Shown here: positions 34,975 through 46,020 of the stretch, one piece after another
Numbering within the stretch: the first letter of the stretch is position 1
Layout of the letters: each line of letters opens with the position of its first letter
Assembly (NCBI GenBank): GCA_037447655.1
Contig: JBBHKE010002644.1
Span: forward strand, 188,001 to 252,000
Length of the DNA: 64,000 nucleotides
Reading direction: 5' to 3'
DNA from: Zygnema cylindricum
Taxonomy: Eukaryota; Streptophyta; Zygnematophyceae; Zygnematales; Zygnemataceae
Notes under the pieces: model-generated
What the model was told of the DNA's origin: nothing
Databases searched by the model: none
What the model saw: only the letters and a program-made list of their open reading frames with translations
Position numbers and translations under genes: made by a program

Positions 34975-36463
34975 GACCGGCATTTTTGCACTTGGAAAAC
35001 GTCAACTTCGAGTTCCGTCGGAGTGACATTTTTTTTAGTGGCGCGCTTCGTCGAAAACTGCCAAAAATGCTCTCGCAGAAATGTACGGATGTTTCTCTAC
35101 GTGACCTGACTTTTGATGTCGGTGCAGGAGGCGTATTATACTATCGAATTAAAAAGAGCAACGAATTCGACCTGGGAAAAACGTTCTCGCTAGACCTATT
35201 TCCTAGTGTTGTGTATCGGTAAAAAACTTATCGCGATAACACCGATACCGATAGTTATCGGTTATCGAACGGTCAGAGGTTCCGATATATCGGTCTGGGA
35301 CCAACAAATTCCATATCGGCGATAACTTAAAAAAAATATAGTATGCATACAATAGTACTTTATAACATACTGTATTATTTTATTGACTTTATATAGCGTG
35401 GCATTCCAAGTATAGAAATCTGTTCCGTTACAGTTAACTGCAATTTATTACGGTAAACGCGACACATAAACGTTGGCCGGTTAACTGAACAAAAAATTTA
35501 CGGCGACGTACGGAAATTTACTAAAAAACTGGTGAACATGGAACCGGAAAAGGACGGCGGACACAAAAGTACAACGGACGCAAAATAACATTCTGCGGGC
35601 CGCCGGAATCGAACGGACGATTTGGAATGAGAAAACACGAACAGACGAGCCTGCGTGAGCGCCGGCATCCCGGAATGGCTCTTTTGGCAGCTTGTGCCAA
35701 AAAAGCCGACAGATTGACACGTGGCAGGTCCCTAGTGGATCTCAAGGAATTAAGGGACAAAGCCATGGCTTCGGATGTGAAAGGTACATCGTTTTTACTG
35801 GATCCGTATCATAATCGTACAGATTTCATGGCGGCTACGGTACTTTCTATGCTTGAACACGTCCGGAGAATATGACGTACAGTTGAGTGTACAGACCGTA
35901 CATTTATCTGTACGGTCCGTACAGTTATCGCCAATAATTATCGTTATCGGCATTATCGCCGATAAGTACCCGATATTATTGGCTACTTATTGGCGATAAG
36001 ACCGATGTCGATATATCGTACCAATATATCGATTATCGGATACCCGAAAAAAGGCCCATATCGGTTATCGGCAAATCCTTACCGATACACAACACTACTA
36101 TTTCCCCTTCCACCTTTCGGTCTTTCAACTCTCCCACTGTCACTTCTCTCTCTCCTCCGCCACACTAAAAACAGAATAACGCCTCCATTTTTGTCTTTTT
36201 CCGACCTCCCATGGCTGGCTCCACGTGGCTGGGCAAGCTGCGGCACGTGTGTGTGACAGTGGTGACGCTGGCAGTGGCGGCCGCGTGGCCCGGTCCAGCT
36301 GGCAGTGCTCGGGTGCTATCTGAGGGAGGCTGTGTGGAAAAACGCGCCTTTGAGGTGCCCGACGCTGCCACGTGGGATGGTGTCACAGTCAAGGATGACG
36401 TCAGCGGGGGATTTGCTGAGCTGGACATTGCTGACGTCATCAGCGACTTCTGCGCCAAAACTG
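34975..36463 (+). pseudogene. Glycoprotein copy 3: promoter plus exon 1 only
   Basis: The region 34980-35203 resembles the promoter of copy 2. The leader continues after a hAT-like insertion (35204-36097), and exon 1 runs 36211-36463. The exon keeps the signal peptide and the VLSEGGC segment. One extra A in the CCAAAACTG end shifts the frame relative to copies 1 and 2, and a Cys is replaced by Arg (EKRAF for EKCAF). After the splice-donor-like GTAAAG the similarity stops, and exon 2 with its Pro-rich rod is absent. This is a truncated duplicate, at best making a short secreted peptide. Confidence 0.75.
35204..36097. mobile_element. hAT-like MITE, copy 2, inserted in the leader of glycoprotein copy 3
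   Basis: The ends are TAGTGTTGTGTATCGGTAAA and its inverted copy, flanked by a perfect 8-bp duplication, CTATTTCC (35196-35203 and 36098-36105). An 8-bp duplication is the hAT hallmark. Removing the element restores a CTATTTCCCCTT leader like that of copy 2. The stretch 35627-35875 stays open and resembles copy 1, but is too short for a transposase. Confidence 0.88.
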
Positions 36464-36537
36464 GTAAAGGAACCGGAGTACGGGGATGCACTTGTGAAAG
36501 CTATTTGTCGGTTTACATAAACAAATATTAATTGTTA

Positions 36538-37157
36538 AAAAAACCCTAAAAAACCCTAAAGAGCACTAAAATTGGTAAAACTTTCAGCTCCAGGAATTCT
36601 ATTTCCGGTCCGAATGACATGGACGATTTTGTACCGCAAAAAGAATCAGCTTTAAAGACTAAAACAATGTAGTATTAATAACGTTTTTTTTGTTTTGAGA
36701 AGGCAAATTTATAACGCTAATAACGGGCTAAGGTGTAGTTATTACATAAGCAAAAAAATATTTTTTTTACAAGGATGCAGTGATCCACTTTGGAAACCAG
36801 AAAAAATGAAGGGGGCATTAAAAGAAAAAGGTTAAACTACAGAAAATGGGTTTTAAATTGAAAGCTATTTAAAATTTACTTGAAATGATTTGAGATCGTT
36901 TGGAATTATTTACGACAAAGAGACAAATAAGCTCATCGCACCAAACCCTAAACGTGGAGCCAGACGATTATTGAATGAGAGGCCATGAAAGGCCGAAAAG
37001 ACTAATATGACAAAATGTCAAAGATAAGCCGAAAGAGTAGAAAATGCAAAAACAAAGAAGACAAGAAAGGAGCAACAACAAACAAATAAACAAGTGAGAG
37101 GTTTGTCGTTTGAGTGTCTTCTTGATTAAGTAAATTACATAGGCACACAAGAGAGTC
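36538..37157. other. Non-coding spacer after glycoprotein copy 3
   Basis: There is no gene. Short CCCTAAAAAACCCTAAA words (about 36543) recall a plant-type telomere repeat, but only two units are seen. The phrase TAACGCTAATAACGGGC (36713) resembles the end of the small MITE at 15792. Confidence 0.35.
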
Positions 37158-37160
37158 TTA

Positions 37161-37889
37161 GGGTGAAGTTCCATTAGGCGGTCCCAGTAAATGTACGGAC
37201 AAGTCTACTGGCAACGTTTACTGGAAGTACGCTCCATTGTGTCGGGCCAGTTGCAAACCTTCCTCAATTATGATTGGCGCCATGTAGGTTAGAGTCCAGA
37301 TTCTAAAATCTTGAAAAAAAACTACAAACGGAATATCTGTACGAAATTTGTGTACCACCGGAGGTAACTAATGATTAGTACATAAAGTTTTCGGTTTGAT
37401 TTTGATTTTGAAAATGGAAATCAGAATTTCGAAACAGAATGGCAAAAAGACTCGACATACTTTGAAGGTCGCGGCAAACTTTGAATGTCGGTGGATGTTA
37501 GACGGAGCGTGCGAGGATATTATCACCTGGTCTGCATTGAACGTGGCAAACGTGGCGGGAGGCACATGGCATGTACGACGTGCATGCTTGTGATCGCTTG
37601 TACAACGTAAATATTTTTTTCCTTTTCACGTGTACCAATGGTAATGAATGGCAATCATCGAGGAGAGTTGGGGCCCACTGGATGATGTGCTCGATTGCTT
37701 CGCGGATCTCAAAAAGTGAAACAACCAACGGTCAGGAATTACGCTTACATCATTGGAGCTTCCCGACAGCTTTCTAGTAACGATGTTTCGTCCGAAAAAA
37801 AAAAATCTGGTACGGCTATGTACGGCGCTTTACGAAAACATACGACGTCCAGTAACGAACCCCACTTTTCGTCTAATGGAACTTCACCC
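37161..37889. mobile_element. Harbinger-like MITE, TTA-flanked
   Basis: The ends are GGGTGAAGTTCCATTAG and its exact inverted copy, flanked by TTA (37158-37160 and 37890-37892). The interior is close to the element at 16688-17423, sharing TCCAGATTCTAAAATCTT and TTCGAAACAGAATGGC. Confidence 0.85.
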
Positions 37890-37993
37890 TTATAGTATGA
37901 CGAAGTAAGAGGTAGCCGAAAAAACTCTAAAAGGTACATGTAATCTAGAGCGTAACTTAGAAAGGTACAACTAGTTACGGTAAAGGAATCTAA

Positions 37994-38726
37994 GGGTGAA
38001 GTTCCATTAAAGGAAAAGTGGCGTTTTTACAGAAATTCGGACTCCGTACCAAATCGTACTCCGCCTATTTTGTTTTATACGAAAAACAACATTACACAAA
38101 ATCTTGCCTATACTCTCCGAAGGTCTTGGAGGTAATAATGGCCGTCGGATGTTCATCTGCGAGGAGTTCACTTCAATTTTCTCTGTTACACAACCCACCT
38201 AGAGGAGGTGGGTTGGCATATACAGAAAAAATAAATTTGTGACACGTTGGACAATTAAGCTACGTGTCATGATGGAAAACCAAAGAAAAATCTTAAGATT
38301 CACACATGACACGCGGTTTCCAAAATACAACCGAAAATAAAAACGAGATTTCGTAACATTCCCTCGGCACGCTATTTTCGGTAACTTTTGTTCGTCACAC
38401 TATTTCTCTCAAAGGACTTTCGTTATGTTCGAAAATTGAAACCCTGAAAAATGAGCTGGCGTACAGACTGGCGTCTGCAAAATGTATAAAAGTTTTGTCG
38501 TACGATTACTTCGTACGCAAGTACATGGTACGCAAGTCAAGATTTGAAGTTACGTTTGTTGGTGCTAAAAATTTGAAAGATATTCAATATTGGATCGTAG
38601 CTTGCGTGGCGCCAGTCAATTTAGAACAAGTGGCTTATAGACTCTACGTGATGGAACTTCGACTCAATCGACCTGGTTTGTAGAGTTTGCCATACAATTA
38701 CAGAAACGTATGATGGAACTTCACCC
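37994..38726. mobile_element. Harbinger-like MITE, TAA-flanked, different interior
   Basis: The ends are GGGTGAAGTTCCATTA and the complement of GGGTGAAGTTCCATCATA, flanked by TAA (37991-37993 and 38727-38729). The interior differs from the other copies and includes a small hairpin, CCCACCTAGAGGAGGTGGG, near 38195. Confidence 0.8.
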
Positions 38727-39021
38727 TAAGTTTAAAAGGATTCCTACGCAAGAATCATCAATTGTAATAAAGGTATGTACATTCCACTAAAAAAAGTACA
38801 TAACGCTAAACCAAAGTACTAGACTTATAACGTAGCAAATAGGACTCTAAAAGTAGTGTAGAGAACAAAAGTAGTGTAGAATGCTCTAAGTGTATTTCAA
38901 CAACGATGTCGTTGCCAATTAGAAAAATTAGAAAAAAATAGTTTTCATTCACAAAAAAGCCAAGAAAGGAAAAAGAAAACAAAAATTTATCCTTTTTTCT
39001 TTCTTCCTCAAAAAAGAAAAA

Positions 39022-41240
39022 ATCTAAACTCAATTGTTGCGTGGTCCACGGGATTCGGGCTTTGTTGGATGTACATCCAAATCGGTTGGTACTTCAGGTC
39101 GATGTTTCCAATGCATTCAATATGGTGGATCGGAACATGATTTTTTCATAGCTTATGGCAGCTCCGTCTCCAATTGTCCAATTATTCCCTTTTGTGAGGG
39201 CTTTTTATTCTTCGACAAGCAACCTTTCCTTTTCGACCGACGGTGATCTCATTCCACTCTCCTCTGCGACTGGCACTCGCCAAGGCGACCCTCTGGGCGG
39301 ACCTTTGTTCGCCCTTGCCCATTATCGGGCCCTTCGTGCTTCCGCAACCGCTTTCCCTTCTTGCCTTTTCCCTTCGGTTGCAGATGATACGCATATTATT
39401 GGGCCTAGAGAACAAGTCGTGTTGGCATACGATTTTTTCAAGGAACGTTTAGCCGAACTCAACCTTTCAATCCAACCTTCAAAGTGTGTTATTTGGTCTC
39501 CTCAGGATATTCCACCTTCCTTTACCCCCCCTCTTGGTTTTCAAACCCCTTCTCCTTCCGATGGCATTCGTGTGCTAGGTTGCCCCCTTGGTTCGGATAC
39601 TTTCGTGACCCAATTCCTTGATGATGCTTTACAGACAGATTTGGCCCAGGTGGACGACCTTCCTCACCTTCACGATCCCCAAGTGGCTTTTGCTATGTTA
39701 ACCAGGTGTTTTCCCCATCGCCCTTCTTACCTCACTCGTACTTCCCCTCCCACCTCGACGTTCGTCTCCTCTCTTTCGGCATTTGACGATCGCCTCATGG
39801 ACGTCCTCCACACTCTGTTAGGTCGTGGGGCATTCGATCGCGAGTCCGGGCCCTCAGCCCGCATTCAGGCTTCCCTCCCTGTATCTGTCGGGGGGTTGGG
39901 TCTATTATCGACTGCTCGTGTTGCTCCCGCTGCCTATTTGGGAAGTTGGTGTCTTATTGCCTCTACCCTTGTTTCCCGTTTTTTGGCTGGGGACACCCCT
40001 GTTCTAGCTACTGTGGTCCCTCGCGTTTCAGACGGTGTGTTAGCGTTCTAGCGGACTCTATTGGACGCGTCACGTTCTCTTCCTCCCCATGCCCTAGTGG
40101 ATGTGCCGATTTTCTCCACCTTGGCTACCACATCCGCTGAGCGTGTCCAGGAATCAATTTCCGATCAGGTTGTCGCCGCCATTAAATCTGACCTTCTTAA
40201 GGCGCTTCCCTCTGATTCTTCGCGTGCATGTCCTCTCTCTTGGGGTGGACCAGGTTCTGGATCTTGGCTTTTGGCTACACCTATTTTGTCCACTCTCCGA
40301 TTCTCACCTGCTCAATTCACCACCGCCCTTCGATTTCGCCTTGGCCTCCCCCATCCTCCTTTACTTGGCTCTCTTGTTTGTGCATGTGGTCGTGTTTTGG
40401 CGCGCGATGGTGTCCATCTGCTTCGTTGCGCCCATGGGGGAGATTTGATTCAGGCGCACGACACTATTCGCGACGTTGTTGCGACTATCGCTTCGGAGGG
40501 GGGCTTTTCTGTGTGTCGGGAGGTTTCTCACATTATTCCATCACGTCGGATCGATGTTGTTTTGCTTGATGGTGCCCGTCGCATTTTTGGGGAATATTGT
40601 TTTGGCAAACCCTTCTTCGGCTATGGTTGTTGGTTGGGCGGCTCGAAATGTTGGGGTGGCGGCTCGTGATGCCGCTAAGGCGAAGGAGCGTGATTATGCT
40701 CACAGGGACCCTATGGACAACTTCATTCCGATGGCGGTCGAGATCTTTGGTTGTGTGGGTGTTGCAATGGACGAGTTTCTCCGTACTTGCGCTCGACGTG
40801 CTTTCGAGCGCCGAGGACCTGGGAGCCCTCCTCCTTCGGTCCTTACATCTTTTTATCGTCAACGCTTATCTGTGGCTTTATAGCGAGTGCAGGCTTCTAT
40901 TCTCCTCCGATTGACTATCTCGGTTCTGGATCGTCGCTGTGTTCCGGACCTCCCTCAATGTGCTCCCCCGGGTTGGGGGGACTTACGGGGTTGCTTTTAG
41001 ATAGATAATTGAGTTGGTGTAAGAGTTGAGGTTTTGGATTTGGGTGTTGCTAGGCTTTTCATTTTGGGTTTGGGTGCTTTTATTTGCCTTGTTGTTGTTC
41101 CCGTTGCTCTCTTTAGATTTATTGCCCTGGTAGTTTTTATGTGTTGGCCATACCACCCTTTTTGTACCCCCGGACTTAGATGGTTTACCATCGTGCTTTT
41201 TAATTTATCCTACCTCAGTCTTACTATATTACCTTAGCAA
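39022..41240 (+). mobile_element. Non-LTR retroelement, 5' truncated, with RT and C-terminal endonuclease-like domain
   Basis: Coding similarity starts abruptly near 39022 and ends in a T-rich non-coding tail near 41200, as in 5'-truncated non-LTR elements. RT motif A is VLQVDVSNAFNMVDR (near 39090), then GTRQGDPLGGPLFALAH, then VADDTHIIG (catalytic Asp pair near 39385). The second frame (40061-40590) has CACGRVLARDGVHLLRC with a following H, a CCHC-like knuckle, then RRIDVVLLDG. The third (40590-40883) has GNIVLANPSS and AAKAKERDYAH. This order fits a restriction-like (PD-D/ExK-type) nuclease fused after the RT. A stop in the first part, a stop near 40050 and a frameshift near 40590 inactivate it. 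Confidence 0.75.
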
Positions 41241-41372
41241 CATACATAAAATCCCACTACTTTGATTGCCACCAAATTGTGCACAAAATGTCTTTTAATC
41301 TGAATGTGTTTCATGCGCTTTTAGAAGACCGAATTCATCACAAGTGTTGTCCAAATCATTGTGTCTAATTAA
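41241..41372 (-). pseudogene. Fragment of a copia RNase H end
   Basis: On the minus strand the words KRMKHIQIKRHFVHN and KVVGFYV line up with the HKRTKHIRIQWHFVHD segment of G, with stops between. It is a short decayed tail of a related copia copy. Confidence 0.45.
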
Positions 41373-41462
41373 ATTTTTAAACACATAATCAAAATTCCAA
41401 ATTTGGCTAAGCCTTCCTTTGATCTATACAAAAGCCTTAAATGTTGTTTTTGAAAGCCTTAG

Positions 41463-41913
41463 TGTAAGGATCGAAACACATAGAGATAGAAGAAAGATAG
41501 AATATGGTGCGGAAGCAAAAGACACCAAGAAGAAGACGCTCGAGCAAAAGACAAATATATTTCACCAGAAGTTTTCCCCTTTCAAAAGATTACCTCTTCC
41601 CCAAACGACTAAGTCCTAAATACCTTCTCACGAAACTAACAAGTACAGGACAATAGCACGTCGTGCAAAAGTACACGCGCGAACCAATCAAAACAAACAA
41701 ATACCGAAACTACATAAAGTACGCGGTACCGTACGAAACAAACATACCGCCGTACAATACTAAGGTACCAACGCACTACGCACGCAACACCAAAACCAAG
41801 CATATAAAACTAAACTAATCACGCCACGCCAAACAAAGCCTCACGTAAACTATATATAAAATAAAATACGACGCTCAACAAAACTGAGACGTCACTTCAC
41901 AAAGAAACTAACA
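41463..41913 (-). repeat. LTR of copia fragment G
   Basis: Read on the minus strand it starts TGTTAGTTTCTTTGTG directly after the polypurine run AGAGGGGGAT (about 41914-41925), and ends near CCTTACA. A TATATA box lies near 41850. Only one end is secure; the TGTAAGG end (41463) is a guess. Confidence 0.5.
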
Positions 41914-41940
41914 ATCCCCCTCTCTTTGTGAAACCCCTTT

Positions 41941-42228
41941 TTAAACTGAAAACAATCCTAGTTTAGGTCGTCCACGTAGAAGTACGTCATAAACCGCCGC
42001 CTTAGTCAACATGCCTGCGGCCTCCTCCAAAGTCGACACGTACGTAAACTCAATCTCCTTCGCAACAACCAAATCGTGTACGAAATGCCACTGGATACGA
42101 ATATGTTTTGTTCGCTTGTGAAAGACCGGATTTTTCACAATCGCCATCGAACTCATGCTGGCAGTAAAGATCTGCAAGCAACCAATTAAAACGCCCAACT
42201 CTGTCGAGCGTGCCAGAAAACACCATAG
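41941..42228 (-). pseudogene. Copia G RNase H C-terminal part
   Basis: The minus-strand frame reads GCLQIFTASMSSMAIVKNPVF, then HKRTKHIRIQWHFVHD and a LLRGRPKLG tail. It matches the end of element H, but the last catalytic Asp is replaced (TASMSS for TDNMSS). Upstream the similarity stops near 42228, exactly where gypsy gag coding begins on the other strand, so both elements are cut at one junction. Confidence 0.7.
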
Positions 42229-43104
42229 GAGGGCCCAGAAAACATGAATTACTATAGAAGCTGGCGGAGCTTGAACAGGAAACCGCAGCGGGCGAAGACG
42301 ATGACGAGGTGATGGGGTGGGACATAGAACCTCCTAAAGCCCATCCTGCACAGACCTTCCTTTCTGGAGCCTGGAATGTCGGTGTGGGGGACAATCGTAG
42401 GCAGCTCCGCAACTCAACCTTGGCGCAGCGAAAGGACCAACAAAAGCTCGCTCCACGAGACCACAACAGAAACGCTACTGGACCTCAGTCCTTCACCCCC
42501 AGGGCCGTCATCCTGAACGACAACATGGGTCTCGATAAAATCTACAAACCCACCTCCACCAGCCGCAAAGAAACTGCCTCCTGGATTCGAAAATTACAAG
42601 ACAACTAAAACAAGGAAGATGGAGGAACCAGCAAAGGAGGAAGAGACGCGTGACAACCAAGACTATTTCTTAAAATATTTGGCGGAACGCTCGGAGGATA
42701 ACACGCCACAAACGCCGCCAGCGCCACAATCCGACCAAAAAAGTGAGGAAGCAGGGAAGGGGGAGAAGGAAAATCAACAGGTGGAACCAGCAGATTCCCC
42801 CATTTCGTCGCCAAAAATTCAACCTCCTTCCTCCAAACCAGCAGTGATGTTAGTAAGGCATCTAATGCCCTACGCTCTCACTCACGTGAAAACACTGGCC
42901 TCTTCTCATAACTTGCCGGAAGAAGTTCTCATCCAGGCCCTCGGAGAGGAAATCCATTCAGGAGGGGAAAAACACCGGGCCGATCAGGCCAGATCCGTTT
43001 TTTGGTCAGCAGACCCAAAGACCCCTATAATGGATAGAGACTACAAAACGTTATTTGTGGCACCAATTCTCAACCAAACGGGGAATTTCAAACTCAACGG
43101 ATAA
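42229..43104 (+). pseudogene. Gypsy F gag-like region, 5' truncated
   Basis: One frame is open from about 42258 to 42608 with an acidic stretch (GEDDDEVMGWD). After a stop and frame change, another runs 42619-43104 (KEEETRDNQDYF, then LVRHLMPYALTHVKTLA). No zinc knuckle is seen. Position directly before the protease and RT of the same strand supports a gag or gag-pol linker assignment, but no gag motif proves it. There is no 5' LTR or primer site upstream; the element is cut at the junction with copia G. Confidence 0.5.
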
Positions 43105-43409
43105 GCGGGTATCAAGACGGAGTTGTCGAAATAGGAGCACTCACAAATCTAATCACCACATCGGCTCTGCAGCAAATGCTTGAAGAACTTCGACCGGAAA
43201 TCTTCCCCAGTGACATCTACCTAAGTACTATTAGCAATGGGAGCCAACCGGTACACGGAATAATCAAAGCTATGTTAATCGAGTTTGTTGACGACACAGG
43301 TCAAAAGTTCCGAATTCAGCTTCCCTTCTTGGTGGTGGAAGGTAAGCAGTTTGAGATTTAATTGGGAATGGCCACCTGGACAAGGGTGAATATGAGATTA
43401 AGTGTGTGG

Positions 43410-44476
43410 TGTAGAAATTAATGGTCTTTTTTAAGTATTTTCTAAGTTTGAATAGAAATATAGAAAGAAGTCGAGGCATTCTACCTCTAACTTCTCTCTC
43501 CAACTCTCAAACTTGTCGCAGTCACTGAGAAATTGGAGAGGAAGCTAGAGCCATGGCTACCTAGACTATCCAGAGGTTTACGAGATATAAATATTAGTTT
43601 ATTTATAATTAAGGATATATTTACTAAAATATATATACCTCCTCTAGGATTTGAACCTGCAACCTGCCGGTCGGAAACCAGCCGGTAGCCGGTAGCTTTA
43701 AACCATTAACTCTAAAGATAGTGTTACGTACTATAGGGTTTGATATTTAATTAAACATTTATACGTAGGATAGTTCAATTAAATAAAATAGTTTTACGGG
43801 GACATTGATCCAGTAATGTAAAAGTACGGATTACGGTACGGATAAGAAACCAATACCGCGCATTTATTTCTTTACCAAAACAAATAACGCGCATGTATTT
43901 ATTACAGCTACGATTTAATCTTTAATTTAATCGGACGGCCGGAGTTAACGACGAGATCGCGGAGGAGGATTTCGGCGGTTTGTGGTCATCGCCACATCGG
44001 ATGACACATGGCGAAATTACATTGGATCGTGGTATCTCCGGAGATTACGGCACCAAATCCAGATATGACATGTGTCGACATTTAGGCAATGTCGTACAAT
44101 GTCCGTACAAAAAATACACCGGCAACTATACTTTTGTGTACGGAGGAGTAATCTGATTGGCTCCGTACATCAGTAGATAGAGTCTGTGAGAGAGATAGGA
44201 CTTAGAAAAATTAGGAGATAGGACCCTTTCTCCCAGAGAGCTTCTGACAAAAGGTCAACTTTGACCCTCCATAACTTACTGCTCAGAGGAGCAAATTCAG
44301 AGATTCTTTTTGCTATCGACTCAGGGGAGTCTTGCTTTCAAAATGGTGAAGTTGGTCAGAATTTTTGTCTGCCAGGGTGGCAGTTGTTCTTGCTAAAACA
44401 CAAAGGGGTCACGGTTATCCTAGAGGCTTCTTAGAAGCTGTCCACTCTGAGGACTTATGGAGGTCTCAGGGTTTCA
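43410..44476 (+). repeat. 5' LTR of copia E
   Basis: It starts TGTAGAAATT and ends GGTTTCA; the partner is 48825-49892. Landmarks are a GCCATGG block at about 43550, the antisense tRNA-like block, an SBP-like TCCGTACAA (44102-44110), and hairpins GACTC-AGGG-GAGTC (44318-44331) and CTGCCA-GGG-TGGCAG (44369-44383). The gag start codon (44457) lies inside it. Confidence 0.92.
43625..43716 (-). other. tRNA-like Pol III unit in the 5' LTR of E (antisense)
   Basis: On the minus strand an A-box-like TAGAGTTAATGGTTTAAAG (43696-43714) precedes a perfect B box, GGTTCAAATCC (43647-43657). A TTTT run (complement of 43626-43629) follows. The CCGGCTACCGGCTGG stretch between the boxes takes the place of an anticodon arm. 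No acceptor stem is present. Confidence 0.65.
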
Positions 44477-45560
44477 GGTTATGGGCCCACCCTTTAGGGT
44501 ACCAATCTTTAATGGAACTGGCTTCATATACTGGGAAAGTATGATGATAGGAGCTTTATGCGAAAAAAGGTTTTGGGGGATAGTGAGTGGACGATTGGGG
44601 CGTCCATCAAGTCTTGTAATTCCTCTATGGTCTGAAAGAAGCAGATTCACAAAGAAAGCAAGTCCATCTTCAACGGAGGAGACAAAGGAAGGAGAGGTGG
44701 TGGACAAAGGAGTGGAGAAGGAGTCAACCACACCAATAGCAACTGGTTCAGCATTCATGTCACATATTCCAAGGAACGAGGAGAATGATACTAAAACATG
44801 GGATTTCAAAAATATGGCGGCAAAGCACTTCATCCTACACTATCTTACTCAAGGACTTGCATGTCCTCATTTGCAGGTAGAAAGGGCATCCGATCTATGG
44901 ATGGCTCTCATAAAGATGTACCGAAGTGGTACGATTCAGCAACAACAGTTGGCTGATTAGAAAGTTAAGGAATACGTATACAAAGGGGGGAAAATGTTGG
45001 ATTTTTGCAATGAGCTTGCTACACTCTTCATGGAGCTAGAGAGTGCGGGAAAAGATTTTAGTGAAAAGAAAAGGTTAACTGTTTACTGATGAAGTTACCC
45101 GATGAGTTCGAGAACATAGTCAACCGTGAGCAAGACTTGCCGGACTCAAGGTGGATATGGAACTCAGTGGTAGGGATGATTCTCGTTCAAGAGAATACAA
45201 TTGGGATTCGAAGGGGAGGAAAGAGTGGCCAAGCCTTAGCAACAGCGACTGATTGGAGGAACAGGGATTCTCGAAAACCGGTCGGAAATTATGGGGGAAG
45301 GGAGCAGAAAAATCAGGCCGACGAGTTCGGGCCAAGGGCTCCCAAAGGTTTATGTCATTTTTGCAAGAAACTGGGGCACTATATGGCAGAGTGCACTAAG
45401 CTAACCAAGCTTCGGTTAAAGGGGGGGCAGACCGGTGGTACCTCAAGAGGAAAGAAAAAGGCCCTTGTGACACAGGTACATGAGGCGGAATCTGAGGACG
45501 AGGACGATGAGCTCTTTTTGGATGAGGAGTTGGAGGCGAAAAACGAGGTCAAAATTCCAC
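44457..45560 (+). pseudogene. Copia E gag
   Basis: The frame starts at an ATG seven codons before the LTR end, runs through the primer-binding site, and has VPIFNGTGFIYWES and WGIVSGRLGRP at the N terminus. A TAG replaces the CAG of D at 44958 (LAD*KVKEYV). A frameshift lies near 45075. A zinc knuckle, CHFCKKLGHYMAEC (CX2CX4HX4C), lies at about 45355-45395. An acidic linker (EDEDDELFLDEELEAK) leads to protease. Confidence 0.85.
44477..44491 (+). other. Primer-binding site of copia E (half-tRNA type)
   Basis: GGTTATGGGCCCACC follows the LTR directly and is the complement of the initiator tRNA-Met anticodon arm. It is identical to the D site, and in both elements it is part of the gag reading frame. 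Confidence 0.8.
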
Positions 45561-45595
45561 GAAAGCAGAAATGTGCTTACGGTGGATTGAAAGGT

Positions 45596-46020
45596 GAAGC
45601 AGGCTGGATTATTGATTCAGGTGCCTCCATGCACATGAGAAAGGATAGGCACCTGTTCACTAAGATAAGAAAGATTCCCACCGTAGAGATAGAGTACAGG
45701 GATTGGGAGGATAGTCACCACTACTTTTGAAGGATCAGTAGATCTGAAAGTGTTACTAGAAGGAAAGACATCGATAGTCTCATTCTCCGATGTATTGTTT
45801 ATTCCGGAGCTGAACAAAAACCTCATCTCTACATCCGTATAAGATGATAAGGGTTTTTTTACTAGCACTAGGGAAGGAGTCTTTACTGCTAGTTTTGAGG
45901 AGGATGTATATTTCATTGCTGAGAAAGGTAGCCATGGGATGTTTAGGCTGATTTTAAGTAATGAAACGAAGAAACTTTATTATTCTGGTGTCCATGATAT
46001 TATGATGTGGCATAAGAGGC
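45596..46020 (+). pseudogene. Copia E protease
   Basis: The sequence encodes GWIIDSGASMHMRKDRHLF, with the D-S-G active site, then KIPTVEIEYRD. A small insertion near 45707 shifts the frame to a stop at 45728. The rest, including the VLFIPELNKNLIST-like segment, continues in another frame to about 45900. Confidence 0.8.

Noticed and set aside
35627-35875. Short gene inside the hAT-like MITE
   Set aside because: The copy at 27826-28718 has a stop in the same frame and the protein matches no transposase I can name; shared DNA ancestry explains the similarity.
36543-36560. Telomere-like CCCTAAA words
   Set aside because: Only two irregular units occur; single CCCTAAA words are scattered through the AT-rich DNA.
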